Positions 28,926 through 38,196 of a stretch of 64,000 bases of DNA are shown here, piece after piece. A model generated the notes under the pieces. The model worked only from the letters and a program-made list of their open reading frames with translations, was not told the DNA's origin and ran no database searches. The stretch is from Billgrantia gudaonensis (GTDB lineage: Bacteria; Pseudomonadota; Gammaproteobacteria; Pseudomonadales; Halomonadaceae), in assembly GCF_900100195.1 (NCBI RefSeq), contig NZ_FNES01000012.1, positions 1 to 64,000 on the forward strand, read 5' to 3'. Position numbers and translations under genes: made by a program. How positions within the stretch are numbered: the first letter of the stretch is position 1; every line of letters starts with the position of its first letter.

Positions 28926-30332
28926 TCACTCTCGCCCGTAGCGGTCGTCCAGGCGCACGATGTCGTCCTCGCCCAGGTAGTCGCCGGACTGCACCTCGAT
29001 CAGTTCCAGGTCGCCCGGACCGGGGTTGGCCAGGCAGTGCACGCGCCCCACGGGAATGTCGATGGATTGCGTCGCCGCGAGAGACAAGGCCTCGTCATCC
29101 AGGGTGACCCGTGCCGTGCCGCCGACCACCACCCAGTGTTCGGCGCGATGGCGATGATACTGGCGCGACAGCCGTGCGCCGGGCTTCACGGTGAGGTGCT
29201 TGACCTGATAGCCCGGCCCGGCCTCGAGAATCCGATAGCGCCCCCAGGGGCGATGCACGGTGGCGTGCTGGGCCACCTCGGCTCGGCCCTCGACCGTCAG
29301 GCGGTCGACCAGCTGGCGCAGCTCCTGGCCGCGACGTCGGTCGGCCACCAGTACGGCGTCCGCGGTGGTGACGATCGCCAGGTTCTCCACGCCCAGCGTG
29401 GCCACCAGCTGCCCCTCGGCGTGCACTAGCAGATTGCGGCTCGCCGCACAGCGCACCTCGCCGCGCAGGGCGTTGCCGTCGGCGTCGTGAGGCAACGCTT
29501 CCCACAGCGCCTGCCATGAGCCGATGTCGCTCCATCCCGCCGCCAGCGGCACCGTGGCGGCGCGTGCGGTGCACTCCATCACCGCCACGTCGATGGACCG
29601 ATCGGGACTCGAAAGGAACGCCTCGGCGCCGGGGCGCAGGAAATCACGGTCTAGGCTGGCCGCGGTCATGGCACGGCGGCAGGCATCGAGAATCGCCGGT
29701 TCCAGACGTGCCAGCTCGTCGAGGTAGACGTCCGGACGCAGCACGAAGAGTCCGCTGTTCCAGCAGCACTCTCCCTCGGCCAGCAGCGCCTCGGCAGTGG
29801 CCGCATCGGGCTTCTCCACGAAGGCCGCCACCCGTCGCCCACCCTCGGAGAGCGGCGCGCCGGGACGAACGTAGCCGTAGCCGGTTTCGGCGCGGTCGGG
29901 CACCACGCCAAGGGTGGTCAGCCAACCCTGTTCGGCGAGCGCCAGGGCCCGGGCGAGACTCGCCTGAAAGGCGGCGCGGTCGAGGATGCAGTGGTCGGCC
30001 GGCAGCACCACCAGCGGATGGCGCTCGTCGCGGCGCTGGACCAGCAGTGCCGCCAGGGCGATGGCCGGCGCGGTGCCACGCCCTTCCGGCTCGAGCAGCA
30101 GGGTCGCGTCGGCCACGCCGGCCCGGCGCAACTGCTCGGCAGCGAGGAAACGGTGATCCTCGTGGCAGATGACGATGGGCGGCGCATGATCCAGCCCCTC
30201 GAGTCGCGCCAGGGTGGCAGCCAGCAGCGGCGCGTCGTCGAGCAGCGAGAGGAACTGCTTGGGCCGCTGGTGACGCGACAGCGGCCACAGCCGCGTACCG
30301 GCGCCGCCGGCCAGTATCACCGGGGTCATCAT
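28926..30332 (-). CDS. manC: mannose-1-phosphate guanylyltransferase / mannose-6-phosphate isomerase
   Basis: Bifunctional type II enzyme making GDP-mannose. The 468 residues have the nucleotidyltransferase signature GGAGTRLWPLSR with PKQF (about 8-28), FVEKP and WNSGLF. The C-terminal cupin isomerase domain (about 345-465) has RPWGRYR, the metal-binding HRHRAEHW and a HCLANPG strand. It follows the sulfatase-fold gene with an ATGA overlap and would supply GDP-mannose for exopolysaccharide, lipopolysaccharide or glycolipid. The cluster to the right has a GT4 glycosyltransferase that could use it. This link is inferred. Confidence 0.95.
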   Translation of the reverse strand: MMTPVILAGGAGTRLWPLSRHQRPKQFLSLLDDAPLLAATLARLEGLDHAPPIVICHEDHRFLAAEQLRRAGVADATLLLEPEGRGTAPAIALAALLVQRRDERHPLVVLPADHCILDRAAFQASLARALALAEQGWLTTLGVVPDRAETGYGYVRPGAPLSEGGRRVAAFVEKPDAATAEALLAEGECCWNSGLFVLRPDVYLDELARLEPAILDACRRAMTAASLDRDFLRPGAEAFLSSPDRSIDVAVMECTARAATVPLAAGWSDIGSWQALWEALPHDADGNALRGEVRCAASRNLLVHAEGQLVATLGVENLAIVTTADAVLVADRRRGQELRQLVDRLTVEGRAEVAQHATVHRPWGRYRILEAGPGYQVKHLTVKPGARLSRQYHRHRAEHWVVVGGTARVTLDDEALSLAATQSIDIPVGRVHCLANPGPGDLELIEVQSGDYLGEDDIVRLDDRYGRE

Positions 30333-31897
30333 GAGCCGAACTCCTCGTGCAGCCAGTCGCGCAGCCGGTCCATCCCGGGGTGGCTGTCGCGCTGGGGTGG
30401 CAGCAGGCCGGGCACGAAGCCACGGGCCCGGAAGGGGGCGAGCAGTGCCGGATCAGCAGCGATGACGTGTACCGGAACGCCATCGCTGGCCGCATCGCCG
30501 GTGATCAAGGGGGCCGACTGATGGTCGCCGAGCAAGATCACCAGGCCGTCGTTGCCGACATGCTCGGCGATCCATTCGAGGCTCGTCTCCAGCGAGTAGG
30601 CCACCGCGCGGGCGTAGTGTTCGCGAACTCGCCGGGTATCCTGCCACAGCGTCTCGGGGGCTTCGCCGGCATCGGCCCAGCGCGCGAACACGCGGCCATC
30701 ACCCACCGACTGCCAATCCTCCAGCACCGGCAGGATCGGCGTCCAGGGCGCATGGCTGCTGATCAGGGCGATCTGGGCGAACACGGGCGAATCGACCGGG
30801 CGCAGCGCCTGCTGGAAGCGGTGCAGGGTGTACTGGTCGGGCATGGTCACCCAGTTCAGGGCGGGGCCTTCGTAGCCGAGCGCCTTCGCAGGGTACAGTG
30901 CGTCGAAACCGTAGGCTTCTCCCTCCGGCCAGGCCCGCGTGATGGCGGGCATCACCGCCAGGGTGTGGTGCCCGGTGGCGCGAAAGTCGTCGACCAGCGT
31001 CGGCCGCTCGCTGTCGAGCAGCAGTCGGTACCACAGATCGTTGTCGATCCGCAGGCCGGACAGCACCGTGGCATGCGACAGCCACGACTGCCCCCCGCGC
31101 ACCGGAGCCGCCAGAGTGCCGGAGACCGCTGCCAGGCCGGCACCCGCCAGGCGCGGCTCCATCTGCCTGAGCCGCTGACCCACCACCTCGGCGTAACGCG
31201 GCTGCTCGAGCGCGCTGACCCCGTAGGATTCGACGAAGACCAGCAGCACGTCGCGCCCGGCGAGCCCCGGCAGAGGCCGCGCCTCTCCCGGACGCTCGGC
31301 CAGCGTCTCGGCGAAGGCGCGCCGGGCGCGATGGGTATCGATCAGCTGCCGCACCTGGAAGCCGAAAGTGTCGACCAGCGGCGTGCGCGTCACCACCAGC
31401 GGCCGGGCGTGCTGCCACTGGGCGACGATCAGAGCGGCACTGGCCACCGCAACCCCCCCGGCCAGCCAGCGCGTCGAACCGAACCGCGCCGTGCCGGGCA
31501 GAGCTGACAGAGCGCGCCCGAGCCATCCGACAAGCAGTACCAACGCCGCCATGCCGGCCGGGATCGCCAGCAGTGCCAGTAGAGCGCCCAAGCTACCGGC
31601 CAGCAGATCGAAGACGGAGCGCAGCAGCGGCCAGTCGAAGTAGAGATTGAGCGAGCGCCCCAGTGCCTGGTAAGTCGCCGCATCGCCGAGACCGACCAGC
31701 ACGCCCAGCAGCACCAGCGCGGTCAACGACCAAGCGAGCCGGCGGCTGGCCGCACGCGCCGGCAGCAGGGCCAGCACGGCCACCACCAGCAGCGCCTCCA
31801 GGGCGACCCAGCGCGTACCCGGCTCGCCGTAGCGCAACCACAGCGGTACCAGCAGCAAGGCATCGAGCAACAGGACGGCGGTCAATACAGGGCGCAT
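30329..31897 (-). CDS. sulfatase-fold membrane transferase (LTA synthase / MdoB-like)
   Basis: A 522-residue protein with about four N-terminal transmembrane segments (to about 165), then a periplasmic alkaline-phosphatase-superfamily domain: VLLVFVESYG (metal-binding Glu), GGQSWLSHATVLSG (candidate nucleophile Ser), FAQIALISSHAPW and LVILLGDHQSAP (metal-binding Asp-His). Such enzymes transfer phosphoglycerol or phosphoethanolamine or act as sulfatases. MdoB/OpgB decorates osmoregulated periplasmic glucans, and this gene is divergent from opgGH, so a glucan-modifying role is attractive but inferred. It is the first gene of a two-gene unit with manC. Its promoter shares the TGTACA-type operator region with opgG. 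Confidence 0.85.
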   Translation of the reverse strand: MRPVLTAVLLLDALLLVPLWLRYGEPGTRWVALEALLVVAVLALLPARAASRRLAWSLTALVLLGVLVGLGDAATYQALGRSLNLYFDWPLLRSVFDLLAGSLGALLALLAIPAGMAALVLLVGWLGRALSALPGTARFGSTRWLAGGVAVASAALIVAQWQHARPLVVTRTPLVDTFGFQVRQLIDTHRARRAFAETLAERPGEARPLPGLAGRDVLLVFVESYGVSALEQPRYAEVVGQRLRQMEPRLAGAGLAAVSGTLAAPVRGGQSWLSHATVLSGLRIDNDLWYRLLLDSERPTLVDDFRATGHHTLAVMPAITRAWPEGEAYGFDALYPAKALGYEGPALNWVTMPDQYTLHRFQQALRPVDSPVFAQIALISSHAPWTPILPVLEDWQSVGDGRVFARWADAGEAPETLWQDTRRVREHYARAVAYSLETSLEWIAEHVGNDGLVILLGDHQSAPLITGDAASDGVPVHVIAADPALLAPFRARGFVPGLLPPQRDSHPGMDRLRDWLHEEFGS

Positions 31898-31952
31898 TCT
31901 TTTTTGTCTTCCGTTCCTTCGTCTTTTCGAAGCAGGGTAACGCAGCGCGACG

Positions 31953-31999
31953 CTATGTACACTACAATGCCCTTGTACAATTATCGTATCGTTTACACT
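31953..31999. promoter_or_regulatory. divergent promoter with LitR/CarH-like operator array
   Basis: Three half-sites sit on an 18-base repeat: TGTACA (31956-31961), 12 bases, TGTACA (31974-31979), 12 bases, TTTACA (31992-31997). The palindrome TTGTACAA (31973-31980) can act as the -35 for both directions: rightward TTGTAC-N15-TACACT (to 31999) for opgG, and leftward TTGTAC-N15-TACATA (31959-31954) for the sulfatase-fold gene. From memory, the operator of Pseudomonas LitR, a light-sensing B12-binding MerR protein, is two such half-sites 12 bases apart. No litR gene lies in the window. Confidence 0.55.
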
Positions 32000-32082
32000 T
32001 GGACACCGAGATGCCGTGCAGGATGCCCACAAACCGACGACACTTCACGTTGAGGGATCATCGCACCCGGGAGGAAGGAACC

Positions 32083-33630
32083 ATGTCACCCATTCTCCCG
32101 ACCATGGGCGTTGCGCTGCTGATGCTTTGCGGCAGCGCCCAGGCTACCACCGAGGACGAGGTGGCCGCCCTGTTCGACCGGGTCACCGAGCGGGCCCAGA
32201 CGCTGGCCGACGACGAGTATCGCGAGGATAGCGGCGAACTGCCCGCCGCCCTGCGCGATCTCGACTACGACACCTACCGGCAGATCCGCTTCCGCCCCGA
32301 GGCGGCCCTGTGGCGAGACGAGGCCCTGTTCAGCGTGCAGCTCTTCCATACCGGCTTCCTGTTCGATGCACCGGTCCAGCTGCACGTGGTGGAAGACGGC
32401 GAGAGCCAACCGCTCGCCTTCGATCCCGCGCGCTTCCGCTACGACGACGCGGCCGCACCGCTTGCCGACGCGGACCTCGACGGCGCCGGTCACGCCGGCT
32501 TTCGCCTGCACTATCCGCTCAACGGCGCCGAGTACCACGATGAGTTCGCCGTCTTTCTCGGCGCCAGCTACTTCCGCCTGGTGGGGCGCGACCAGGGCTA
32601 CGGTCTCTCGGCGCGGGGCTTGGCCATCGACGTCGCCACTTCCGGCGGCGAGGAATTTCCCGCCTTCCGCGAGTTCTGGCTGGTCGAGCCCGACCCCGAC
32701 GCCACCCGGATGACGGTGCTGGCGCTGCTCGACAGCCCTTCGCTGGCAGGTGCCTACCGTTTCGACATCGTGCCCCGCAAGAACGTCGAGGTCACCGTCG
32801 AGAAACGCCTCTTCGCCCGCCGCGACGTGGAGAAACTCGGTGTCGCCCCGCTCACCAGCATGTTCGCCCACGGCGACACCACGCCCCGCCCGGTAGACGA
32901 CTACCGCCCCCACGTGCACGACTCCGAGGGGCTGCTGATGCACACCGCGGGCAGCGAATGGATCTGGCGACCGCTCAACAACCCCCGCGAGCTGCGCGTC
33001 ACCTCGCTGCGCGACGACGGGCCACGCGGCTTCGGTCTGGTTCAGCGCAACCGCGACTTCGATCACTACCTCGACCTGGAGGCGCGCTACGAACGTCGCC
33101 CCAGCCTGTGGGTGGAGCCTCTCGACGACTGGGGCCCCGGCGGCGTGGAACTGGTGGAGCTTCCCGCCCCCGATGAGACCCACGATAACATCGTCACCTA
33201 CTGGGTCGCCGAGGCGCCGCTACGCGAGGGCGAGTCGCGCACCCTGCGCTACCGCATCCGCACCTTCGACGCCAATCTTCCCGAGCAGCACCTGGCCCGG
33301 GTGGTGCGTACCCGGCAGGGATGGGGCGGCGTTCCCGGACGCGCCGATCCGGCCCCGGCCAGTCGCCGCCACTTCATGGTCGACTTCCGCGGCGGCGAGC
33401 TGGAGGGGCTGGCGGCGGACCAGCCCGTCACCGTCAACGTCGAGGCGAACCGGGGCGAAGTGCGCCACCGCCAGGCACAACCGCTGCCCGACGGAAGCGG
33501 CTGGCGCGCCTCCTTTCGCCTCGACCCGGACGGCGAAAGACCCGCCGACCTGCGCCTGCACCTCAGCCTGCGCGACCGAGTGATCAGCGAGACCTGGAAC
33601 CATGTCTGGTACCCCTCCGAGTCGCGCTGA
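32083..33630 (+). CDS. opgG: periplasmic glucan biosynthesis protein OpgG (MdoG)
   Basis: Periplasmic protein needed to build beta-1,6 branches on osmoregulated periplasmic glucans. The 515-residue precursor has a short signal peptide (ending AQA at about 22) and the MdoG domains, with FRPEAALWRDE, FLGASYFRLVG, REFWLVEPDP, SPSLAGAYRF, GSEWIWRPL and FGLVQRNRDFDHYLDLEARYERRPS, all typical of the family. GAGGAAGGAA precedes the start. Its last 29 bases overlap opgH, so the two are tightly coupled. Confidence 0.95.
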   Translation: MSPILPTMGVALLMLCGSAQATTEDEVAALFDRVTERAQTLADDEYREDSGELPAALRDLDYDTYRQIRFRPEAALWRDEALFSVQLFHTGFLFDAPVQLHVVEDGESQPLAFDPARFRYDDAAAPLADADLDGAGHAGFRLHYPLNGAEYHDEFAVFLGASYFRLVGRDQGYGLSARGLAIDVATSGGEEFPAFREFWLVEPDPDATRMTVLALLDSPSLAGAYRFDIVPRKNVEVTVEKRLFARRDVEKLGVAPLTSMFAHGDTTPRPVDDYRPHVHDSEGLLMHTAGSEWIWRPLNNPRELRVTSLRDDGPRGFGLVQRNRDFDHYLDLEARYERRPSLWVEPLDDWGPGGVELVELPAPDETHDNIVTYWVAEAPLREGESRTLRYRIRTFDANLPEQHLARVVRTRQGWGGVPGRADPAPASRRHFMVDFRGGELEGLAADQPVTVNVEANRGEVRHRQAQPLPDGSGWRASFRLDPDGERPADLRLHLSLRDRVISETWNHVWYPSESR

Positions 33631-35503
33631 GTCGTCCCGTCCAGCCGTTGCACCGCTACCCGGACTGGGCGTGCGGCGCGGTCTGCTGGCCTTTGCCGTG
33701 GGCGCCACCACCCTGGCCGGTGCCGGCCTGATGGCACGCATCCTCGCCGCCGACGGCCTGGCCGTTCTCGAGCTGGCGCTGCTGTCGCTGTTCACTCTCA
33801 CCTTCGCGTGGATCGCCCTCGCCTTCTGGTCGGCGCTGGCCGGCTTCGTGCTCTGCCTGACACGCCGAGACCCGCTCACCCTGGCGCCTCTGCCAGCCCG
33901 GATGGATGAGGAGGGCATGCCGCTGCGCCGACGCACCGTGCTCGCCATGCCCATCCACAACGAAGTCCCGCAGCAGGTCGTCGCCGCCCTGGAGGCCACC
34001 GCCGAGTCGTTGATCGCCACCGGCGAAGCGCACCACTTCGAAGCTTTCGTGCTCAGCGATACCACCGACCCGACCATCGCCGATGCCGAGGCCGACGCCG
34101 TGGCGGCATTGCAGCGCCGGCTGGCGGGGCGGCTGCCCCTGCACTACCGACGCCGAGCCGACAACGCGGGCCGCAAGGCCGGCAATCTCGCCGACTTCTG
34201 CCGCCGCTGGGGTGGTCGCTACGACTTCCTGATCGGCCTCGATGCCGACAGCCGCCTCACCGGCAGTTGTCTGGTCGGCCTGGTGCGCGCCCTTCAGGCT
34301 CGCCCGGAAGTGGCGCTGATCCAGACAGTGCCGCTGCCTGCCCGCCAGTCCACCCTGTTCGGCCGGCTCTCCCAGTTCGCCGCCGCCCTCTACGCGCCGA
34401 TGCTCGCCGCCGGCCAGAGCGTCTGGCAGGGCGACACCGCCAACTACTGGGGCCACAACGCCATCCTGCGCCTCGACGCCTTCACTGCCTGCGCCGGCCT
34501 GCCACCTCTGCCGGGCCGCCCCCCGCTGGGCGGCGAGATACTCAGCCACGACTTCGTCGAAGCGGCACTGCTGCGCCGCGGCGGTTGGCAGGTGCAGCTC
34601 GACACCCGCCTGGGCGGCAGCTACGAGGAGATGCCCGGCAACCTGCTCGACTATGCGCGCCGCGATCGCCGCTGGACCCAGGGCAACCTGCAGCATCTAC
34701 GCTTGATCGCCGTTCCCGGCCTGCATCCGCTGAGCCGCCTGCACTTCGTGATGGGCGCCATGGCCTTCGTGGCCTCCCTGCTGTGGCTGGCCATCCTGGC
34801 GCTGGGCAGCCTCGACGCCGCCCTGCGCGCCCACCAGGCGCCTAGCTACTTCCGCGAGGCGCCGCAACTCTTCCCGATGTGGCCCGAGGCGCACCCGGAG
34901 CTGATCGCCAGTCTCTTTGCGCTGACCCTGGCACTGCTCTTCGCCCCCAAGCTGATGGGGCTGACGCTGGCCCTGGCCCGGCGCGCTGCGGCATTCGGCG
35001 GTGCCTGGCGCCTGATCGTCTCGGCGCTGGCCGAGGCGCTGGTCGCCGTGCTGCTCGCCCCCCTGATGATGGCCTTTCACAGCCGCTTCGTGATCGAGGT
35101 GCTGGTCGGCGGCCGCACCGCCTGGACGGCCCAGCCCCGCGAGGGGCGGCCGGTGCCCTGGCACGCCGCGCTGGTTCACACGGCACCGTTCACCGTCCTG
35201 GGCGTCGCCTGGGCCGCGGCAATCCACGTCTACGCCCCGCTGCTGTTCTGGTGGCTGGCCCCGATCTGGGCGGGCCTCTCCCTCGCCCCGCTGCTGGTAC
35301 GTCTGAGCGGCGTTCGCGTCGATGCACTCATCCGCCGGGAACTGCTGGCCACGCATCGCCCGGCAGCGGATACCGCGCTGCTGAAGTACGCCTCGGCATC
35401 GTCCGACCTGCCGAACGCCACGCCGCTACCGCCACCGCCGGAGATGCCGCGCACCATGCTCGAACAGCCGCTGCTGGGCCGCCGGGGAGCGCGAAGTCGA
35501 TGA
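33602..35503 (+). CDS. opgH: glucan biosynthesis glucosyltransferase OpgH (MdoH)
   Basis: Inner-membrane GT2 enzyme that polymerises the glucose backbone of periplasmic glucans from UDP-glucose. The 633 residues have two N-terminal transmembrane helices, a cytosolic GT2 domain (MPIHNE, the GLDADS metal motif, SHDFVEAALLRRGGW, and RDRRWTQGN as the Q/RxxRW-type motif) and several C-terminal transmembrane helices. It is somewhat shorter than E. coli MdoH (about 850 residues) but similar to shorter bacterial versions. It overlaps opgG upstream and the FkbM methyltransferase by ATGA downstream. Confidence 0.94.
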   Translation: MSGTPPSRAESSRPAVAPLPGLGVRRGLLAFAVGATTLAGAGLMARILAADGLAVLELALLSLFTLTFAWIALAFWSALAGFVLCLTRRDPLTLAPLPARMDEEGMPLRRRTVLAMPIHNEVPQQVVAALEATAESLIATGEAHHFEAFVLSDTTDPTIADAEADAVAALQRRLAGRLPLHYRRRADNAGRKAGNLADFCRRWGGRYDFLIGLDADSRLTGSCLVGLVRALQARPEVALIQTVPLPARQSTLFGRLSQFAAALYAPMLAAGQSVWQGDTANYWGHNAILRLDAFTACAGLPPLPGRPPLGGEILSHDFVEAALLRRGGWQVQLDTRLGGSYEEMPGNLLDYARRDRRWTQGNLQHLRLIAVPGLHPLSRLHFVMGAMAFVASLLWLAILALGSLDAALRAHQAPSYFREAPQLFPMWPEAHPELIASLFALTLALLFAPKLMGLTLALARRAAAFGGAWRLIVSALAEALVAVLLAPLMMAFHSRFVIEVLVGGRTAWTAQPREGRPVPWHAALVHTAPFTVLGVAWAAAIHVYAPLLFWWLAPIWAGLSLAPLLVRLSGVRVDALIRRELLATHRPAADTALLKYASASSDLPNATPLPPPPEMPRTMLEQPLLGRRGARSR

Positions 35504-36303
35504 GCCAGCGCCCCCTCGCCGCCCGGCTGCGTCAGGGTCTGGGCATCGCCCGCTCGCTGGCCGTCTATTGGCGACCCGGCCGCCAGCCCGGCCTGCGCCG
35601 GCTCTACGCCGACTTCCTGGGCCCCGGCGACCTGGCCTTCGACGTGGGCGCCCACCTCGGCGACCGCACCGCCGCCTTCGTCGGGCTGGGTGCCCGCGTA
35701 GTGGCCCTGGAACCACAGCCGGCGCTCTACGCCTGGCTGAACCGCCTGGTGGGGCGGCGGCCCGGCGTCACCTTGCTGGCCTGCGCTGCCGGGGCTGCGC
35801 CGGGCCAGGCCGAGCTCGCCGTGAGCCGCGCCACGCCCACCGTCTCCACGTTGGCCGAACGCTGGCGCGACACTCTCGCCGCACGCAACCCCGGCTTCCG
35901 TCAGGTACGCTGGGAGGAGCGCGTCACGGTACCGGTCACCACGCTGGACGCCCTGATCGCCGAGTACGGCGAGCCGCGCTTCTGCAAGATCGACGTGGAA
36001 GGCTTCGAGGCGCAGGTGCTCGAGGGCTTGAGTCGGCCGCTCGCGGCGCTGTCGGTGGAGTTCGTCGACGGCGCCCTGGAGGTGGCCGAAGCGTGCGTGG
36101 CGCGCCTGGAAGCCCTGGGCGACTACCGCTTCAACGCCATTGCCGGCGAAAGCCGACGCTGGCGGTGGGCCGAATGGCAGTCTCCGGCGGCAGCCCGCCA
36201 GTGGCTCTCCGACGGTGCCGAGGGCCTTGCCTCCGGCGATCTCTATGCGCGCCGAGTGGATACGACGGCCCAATCTTCAGCCATCCAGGAGCGTCGAGCA
36301 TGA
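35500..36303 (+). CDS. FkbM family methyltransferase
   Basis: A 267-residue SAM-dependent methyltransferase. Motif I reads FDVGAHLGDRTAAF, followed by VVALEPQPALYAWL and the FkbM signature FCKIDVEGFEAQVLEGL. FkbM-type enzymes O-methylate hydroxyl groups of polyketides and sugars. The substrate here is unknown; periplasmic glucan or a cluster metabolite are options. It is joined to opgH and to the creatininase gene by ATGA overlaps, so translation of all four genes opgG-opgH-fkbM-creatininase is coupled. Confidence 0.9.
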   Translation: MSQRPLAARLRQGLGIARSLAVYWRPGRQPGLRRLYADFLGPGDLAFDVGAHLGDRTAAFVGLGARVVALEPQPALYAWLNRLVGRRPGVTLLACAAGAAPGQAELAVSRATPTVSTLAERWRDTLAARNPGFRQVRWEERVTVPVTTLDALIAEYGEPRFCKIDVEGFEAQVLEGLSRPLAALSVEFVDGALEVAEACVARLEALGDYRFNAIAGESRRWRWAEWQSPAAARQWLSDGAEGLASGDLYARRVDTTAQSSAIQERRA

Positions 36304-37115
36304 GCGAAACCCGCTTTCCCCGCTGGCAGGACCTCACCAGCCGGGAGCTGGCCTGCCTCGACCCCGACAGCGTGGCCGTAGCGGTCGTCGGGGCCATCGA
36401 GCAGCATGGCGCCCACCTGCCGCTGGCCACCGATCTCGACATCGGCGAGGGGCTGCTCGACGCCGCCCTGGAACGCCTGCCCGACGACCTTCCTCTGGTG
36501 GTGCTGCCCAGCCTGGCCGTGGGCACCAGCGACGAGCATCTGAGCTTTTCCGGAACCCTGAGCCTGCCGCCCCAGGTCGCCATCGCCACCCTGGAAGCAC
36601 TGGGCGACGGCGTGGCAAGAGCCGGACTGTCGAGACTGGTGTTGCTCAACGGCCACGGCGGCAACAACGCGGTGATCGACATCGCCGCCCTGGCACTGCG
36701 CCGTCGCCATGCCCTGCGCGTGGTCAAGGTGCACTACCCACGACTGTCACCCCCACCCGAGCTGCGTGCCGCGCTGCCCGACGCGGAGTGGCGCCATGGC
36801 CTCCACGGCGGAGCGCTGGAGACGGCCCTGATTCACCACCTCGCACCGCACAAGGTGCGCCTCGACGCCCTCGACCGCCCGCCCTCGAGCGGCGAGGCAA
36901 TGGCCGACGCCGGCTGGCTGCTGGCGCCCGAGGGCGCCGCCCCGTTCGCCTGGCTGGCCGAGGACCTGCACCCCGGCGGCGTGGTGGGCGACGCCACTCT
37001 GGGCACGGCGACCCTCGGCGCTCGACTGGCCGCGCACTATGGCGAGGCGCTGGCGCGGGTCATTGGGGAAACCCATCGAGCGCCGCCGCTCAACGCCGCG
37101 TCGCCTTGCCGTTGA
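36300..37115 (+). CDS. creatininase family amidohydrolase
   Basis: A 271-residue metal-dependent amidohydrolase. Ligands seen: Glu34 and His36 in EQHGAHLP, Asp45 in ATDLDIG, His119 in NGHGGN, and a second block HGGALETA with Glu174. The family includes creatininase, the mycofactocin peptidase MftE and the archaeal enzyme that deformylates the GTP-derived pyrimidine in riboflavin and deazaflavin synthesis. The last is the most relevant analogy, because a GTP cyclohydrolase II and a RibD-type reductase lie directly beyond it. This assignment is inferred. The 3' end overlaps the convergent cyclohydrolase gene by 26 bases. Confidence 0.88.
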   Translation: MSETRFPRWQDLTSRELACLDPDSVAVAVVGAIEQHGAHLPLATDLDIGEGLLDAALERLPDDLPLVVLPSLAVGTSDEHLSFSGTLSLPPQVAIATLEALGDGVARAGLSRLVLLNGHGGNNAVIDIAALALRRRHALRVVKVHYPRLSPPPELRAALPDAEWRHGLHGGALETALIHHLAPHKVRLDALDRPPSSGEAMADAGWLLAPEGAAPFAWLAEDLHPGGVVGDATLGTATLGARLAAHYGEALARVIGETHRAPPLNAASPCR

Positions 37116-38196
37116 GCACCCCCTCCAGCAGGTGGCCGGCACGCTCCGCCTTGGCACTCAGGTAGCGCCGATTGTGGTCGTTGAGGGTGCCGTAGAGTGC
37201 CTGACGCGACACCACCTCGATGCCGCCGGCGGTCAGGGCGGCGACCTTGCGCGGGTTGTTGGTGAGCAGTTGCACGCGGTGGATGCCCAGCGAGGCCAGC
37301 ATGTCCACCGCCACCGCGTAGCGCCGCTCGTCCTCGGCGAAGCCCAGGCTGTGGTCGGCATCCAGCGTGTCCAGGCCGGCGTCCTGGCGGGTATAGGCAC
37401 GCAGCTTGTTGGCCAGACCGATGCCACGCCCCTCCTGCGCCAGGTAGAGCAGCACCCCGCCACCCAGCGCTTCGATCTCGGCCACGGCGTTGCGCAGTTG
37501 CTCGCCGCAGTCGCAGCGCAGGCTGCCGAACAGGTCGCCGGTGAGACAGGCGGAGTGCAAACGCAGCGGCACCGGCCCGGCAGCGGCTTGCGGTTCGCCG
37601 ATCACCACCGCCACGTGCTCGCGCAGGCCATCGGGCTCGCGGAACAGGATGAAGCGGCTGTCGAAGGCGTCCTCCAGGGGAATGCGCGCCTCGCTGATGC
37701 GCTTGAGCAGCCCGTGCGTCTCCTGGCAGCGCGCCGCCGCCTCGGCGGGCACCTCGAGAAGGGTGCCGTCGGCCACCTCGGCGGCCACGGCATCTCGCCG
37801 GGCGGGAGCTACCCGCGCCACCAGCGCGGCGGGAATCAGCAGGGCCCGGCGCATCAGCGCCAGGGCGGCACGCTCTGCCGGGTCGGCATCGACCAAGGCA
37901 TCGGCCCAGACACCCAGCTCCGGCTCGGCGCCGAACGCCACCGCCGCCAGACGCTCGCCCTCGAGTCCGGGCGGCAGGGCGAGCAGCGCCGGGGTCGCGC
38001 GGGGGTGGCCCAGCCAGGCCAGACGATGGCGGCTGAGCACCAGCGCCGGCGGCGAACCGGCCCGGTCAGCGAGAGTCGCCACCGCGGTGTCGGCGGCGCC
38101 TTCCACCGGCTGCACCAGCAGCGGCGCCGACGCCTCGCCGATCAGCACCGGCAAGCCGCGTCGCAGATCGAAGATGGCGCGTTCTACCTGATGCAT
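37090..38196 (-). CDS. GTP cyclohydrolase II with degenerate RibB-like N-terminal domain (cluster paralogue)
   Basis: Opens GTP to a 2,5-diaminopyrimidinone phosphate, formate and pyrophosphate. The 368 residues have a RibA domain at about 175-365, with zinc ligands Cys217, Cys228 and Cys230 (CLTGDLFGSLRCDC), then LAQEGRGIGLANKLRAY and LLTNNPRK. The first 170 residues begin like RibB (VERAIFDLRRGLPVLI) but lack its DDEDRENEGD active-site block, so dihydroxybutanone-phosphate synthesis is unlikely. AAGGAG precedes the start. It lies beside a RibD-type reductase and pterin-related genes rather than a rib operon, suggesting a specialised product. Confidence 0.88.
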   Translation of the reverse strand: MHQVERAIFDLRRGLPVLIGEASAPLLVQPVEGAADTAVATLADRAGSPPALVLSRHRLAWLGHPRATPALLALPPGLEGERLAAVAFGAEPELGVWADALVDADPAERAALALMRRALLIPAALVARVAPARRDAVAAEVADGTLLEVPAEAAARCQETHGLLKRISEARIPLEDAFDSRFILFREPDGLREHVAVVIGEPQAAAGPVPLRLHSACLTGDLFGSLRCDCGEQLRNAVAEIEALGGGVLLYLAQEGRGIGLANKLRAYTRQDAGLDTLDADHSLGFAEDERRYAVAVDMLASLGIHRVQLLTNNPRKVAALTAGGIEVVSRQALYGTLNDHNRRYLSAKAERAGHLLEGVLNGKATRR

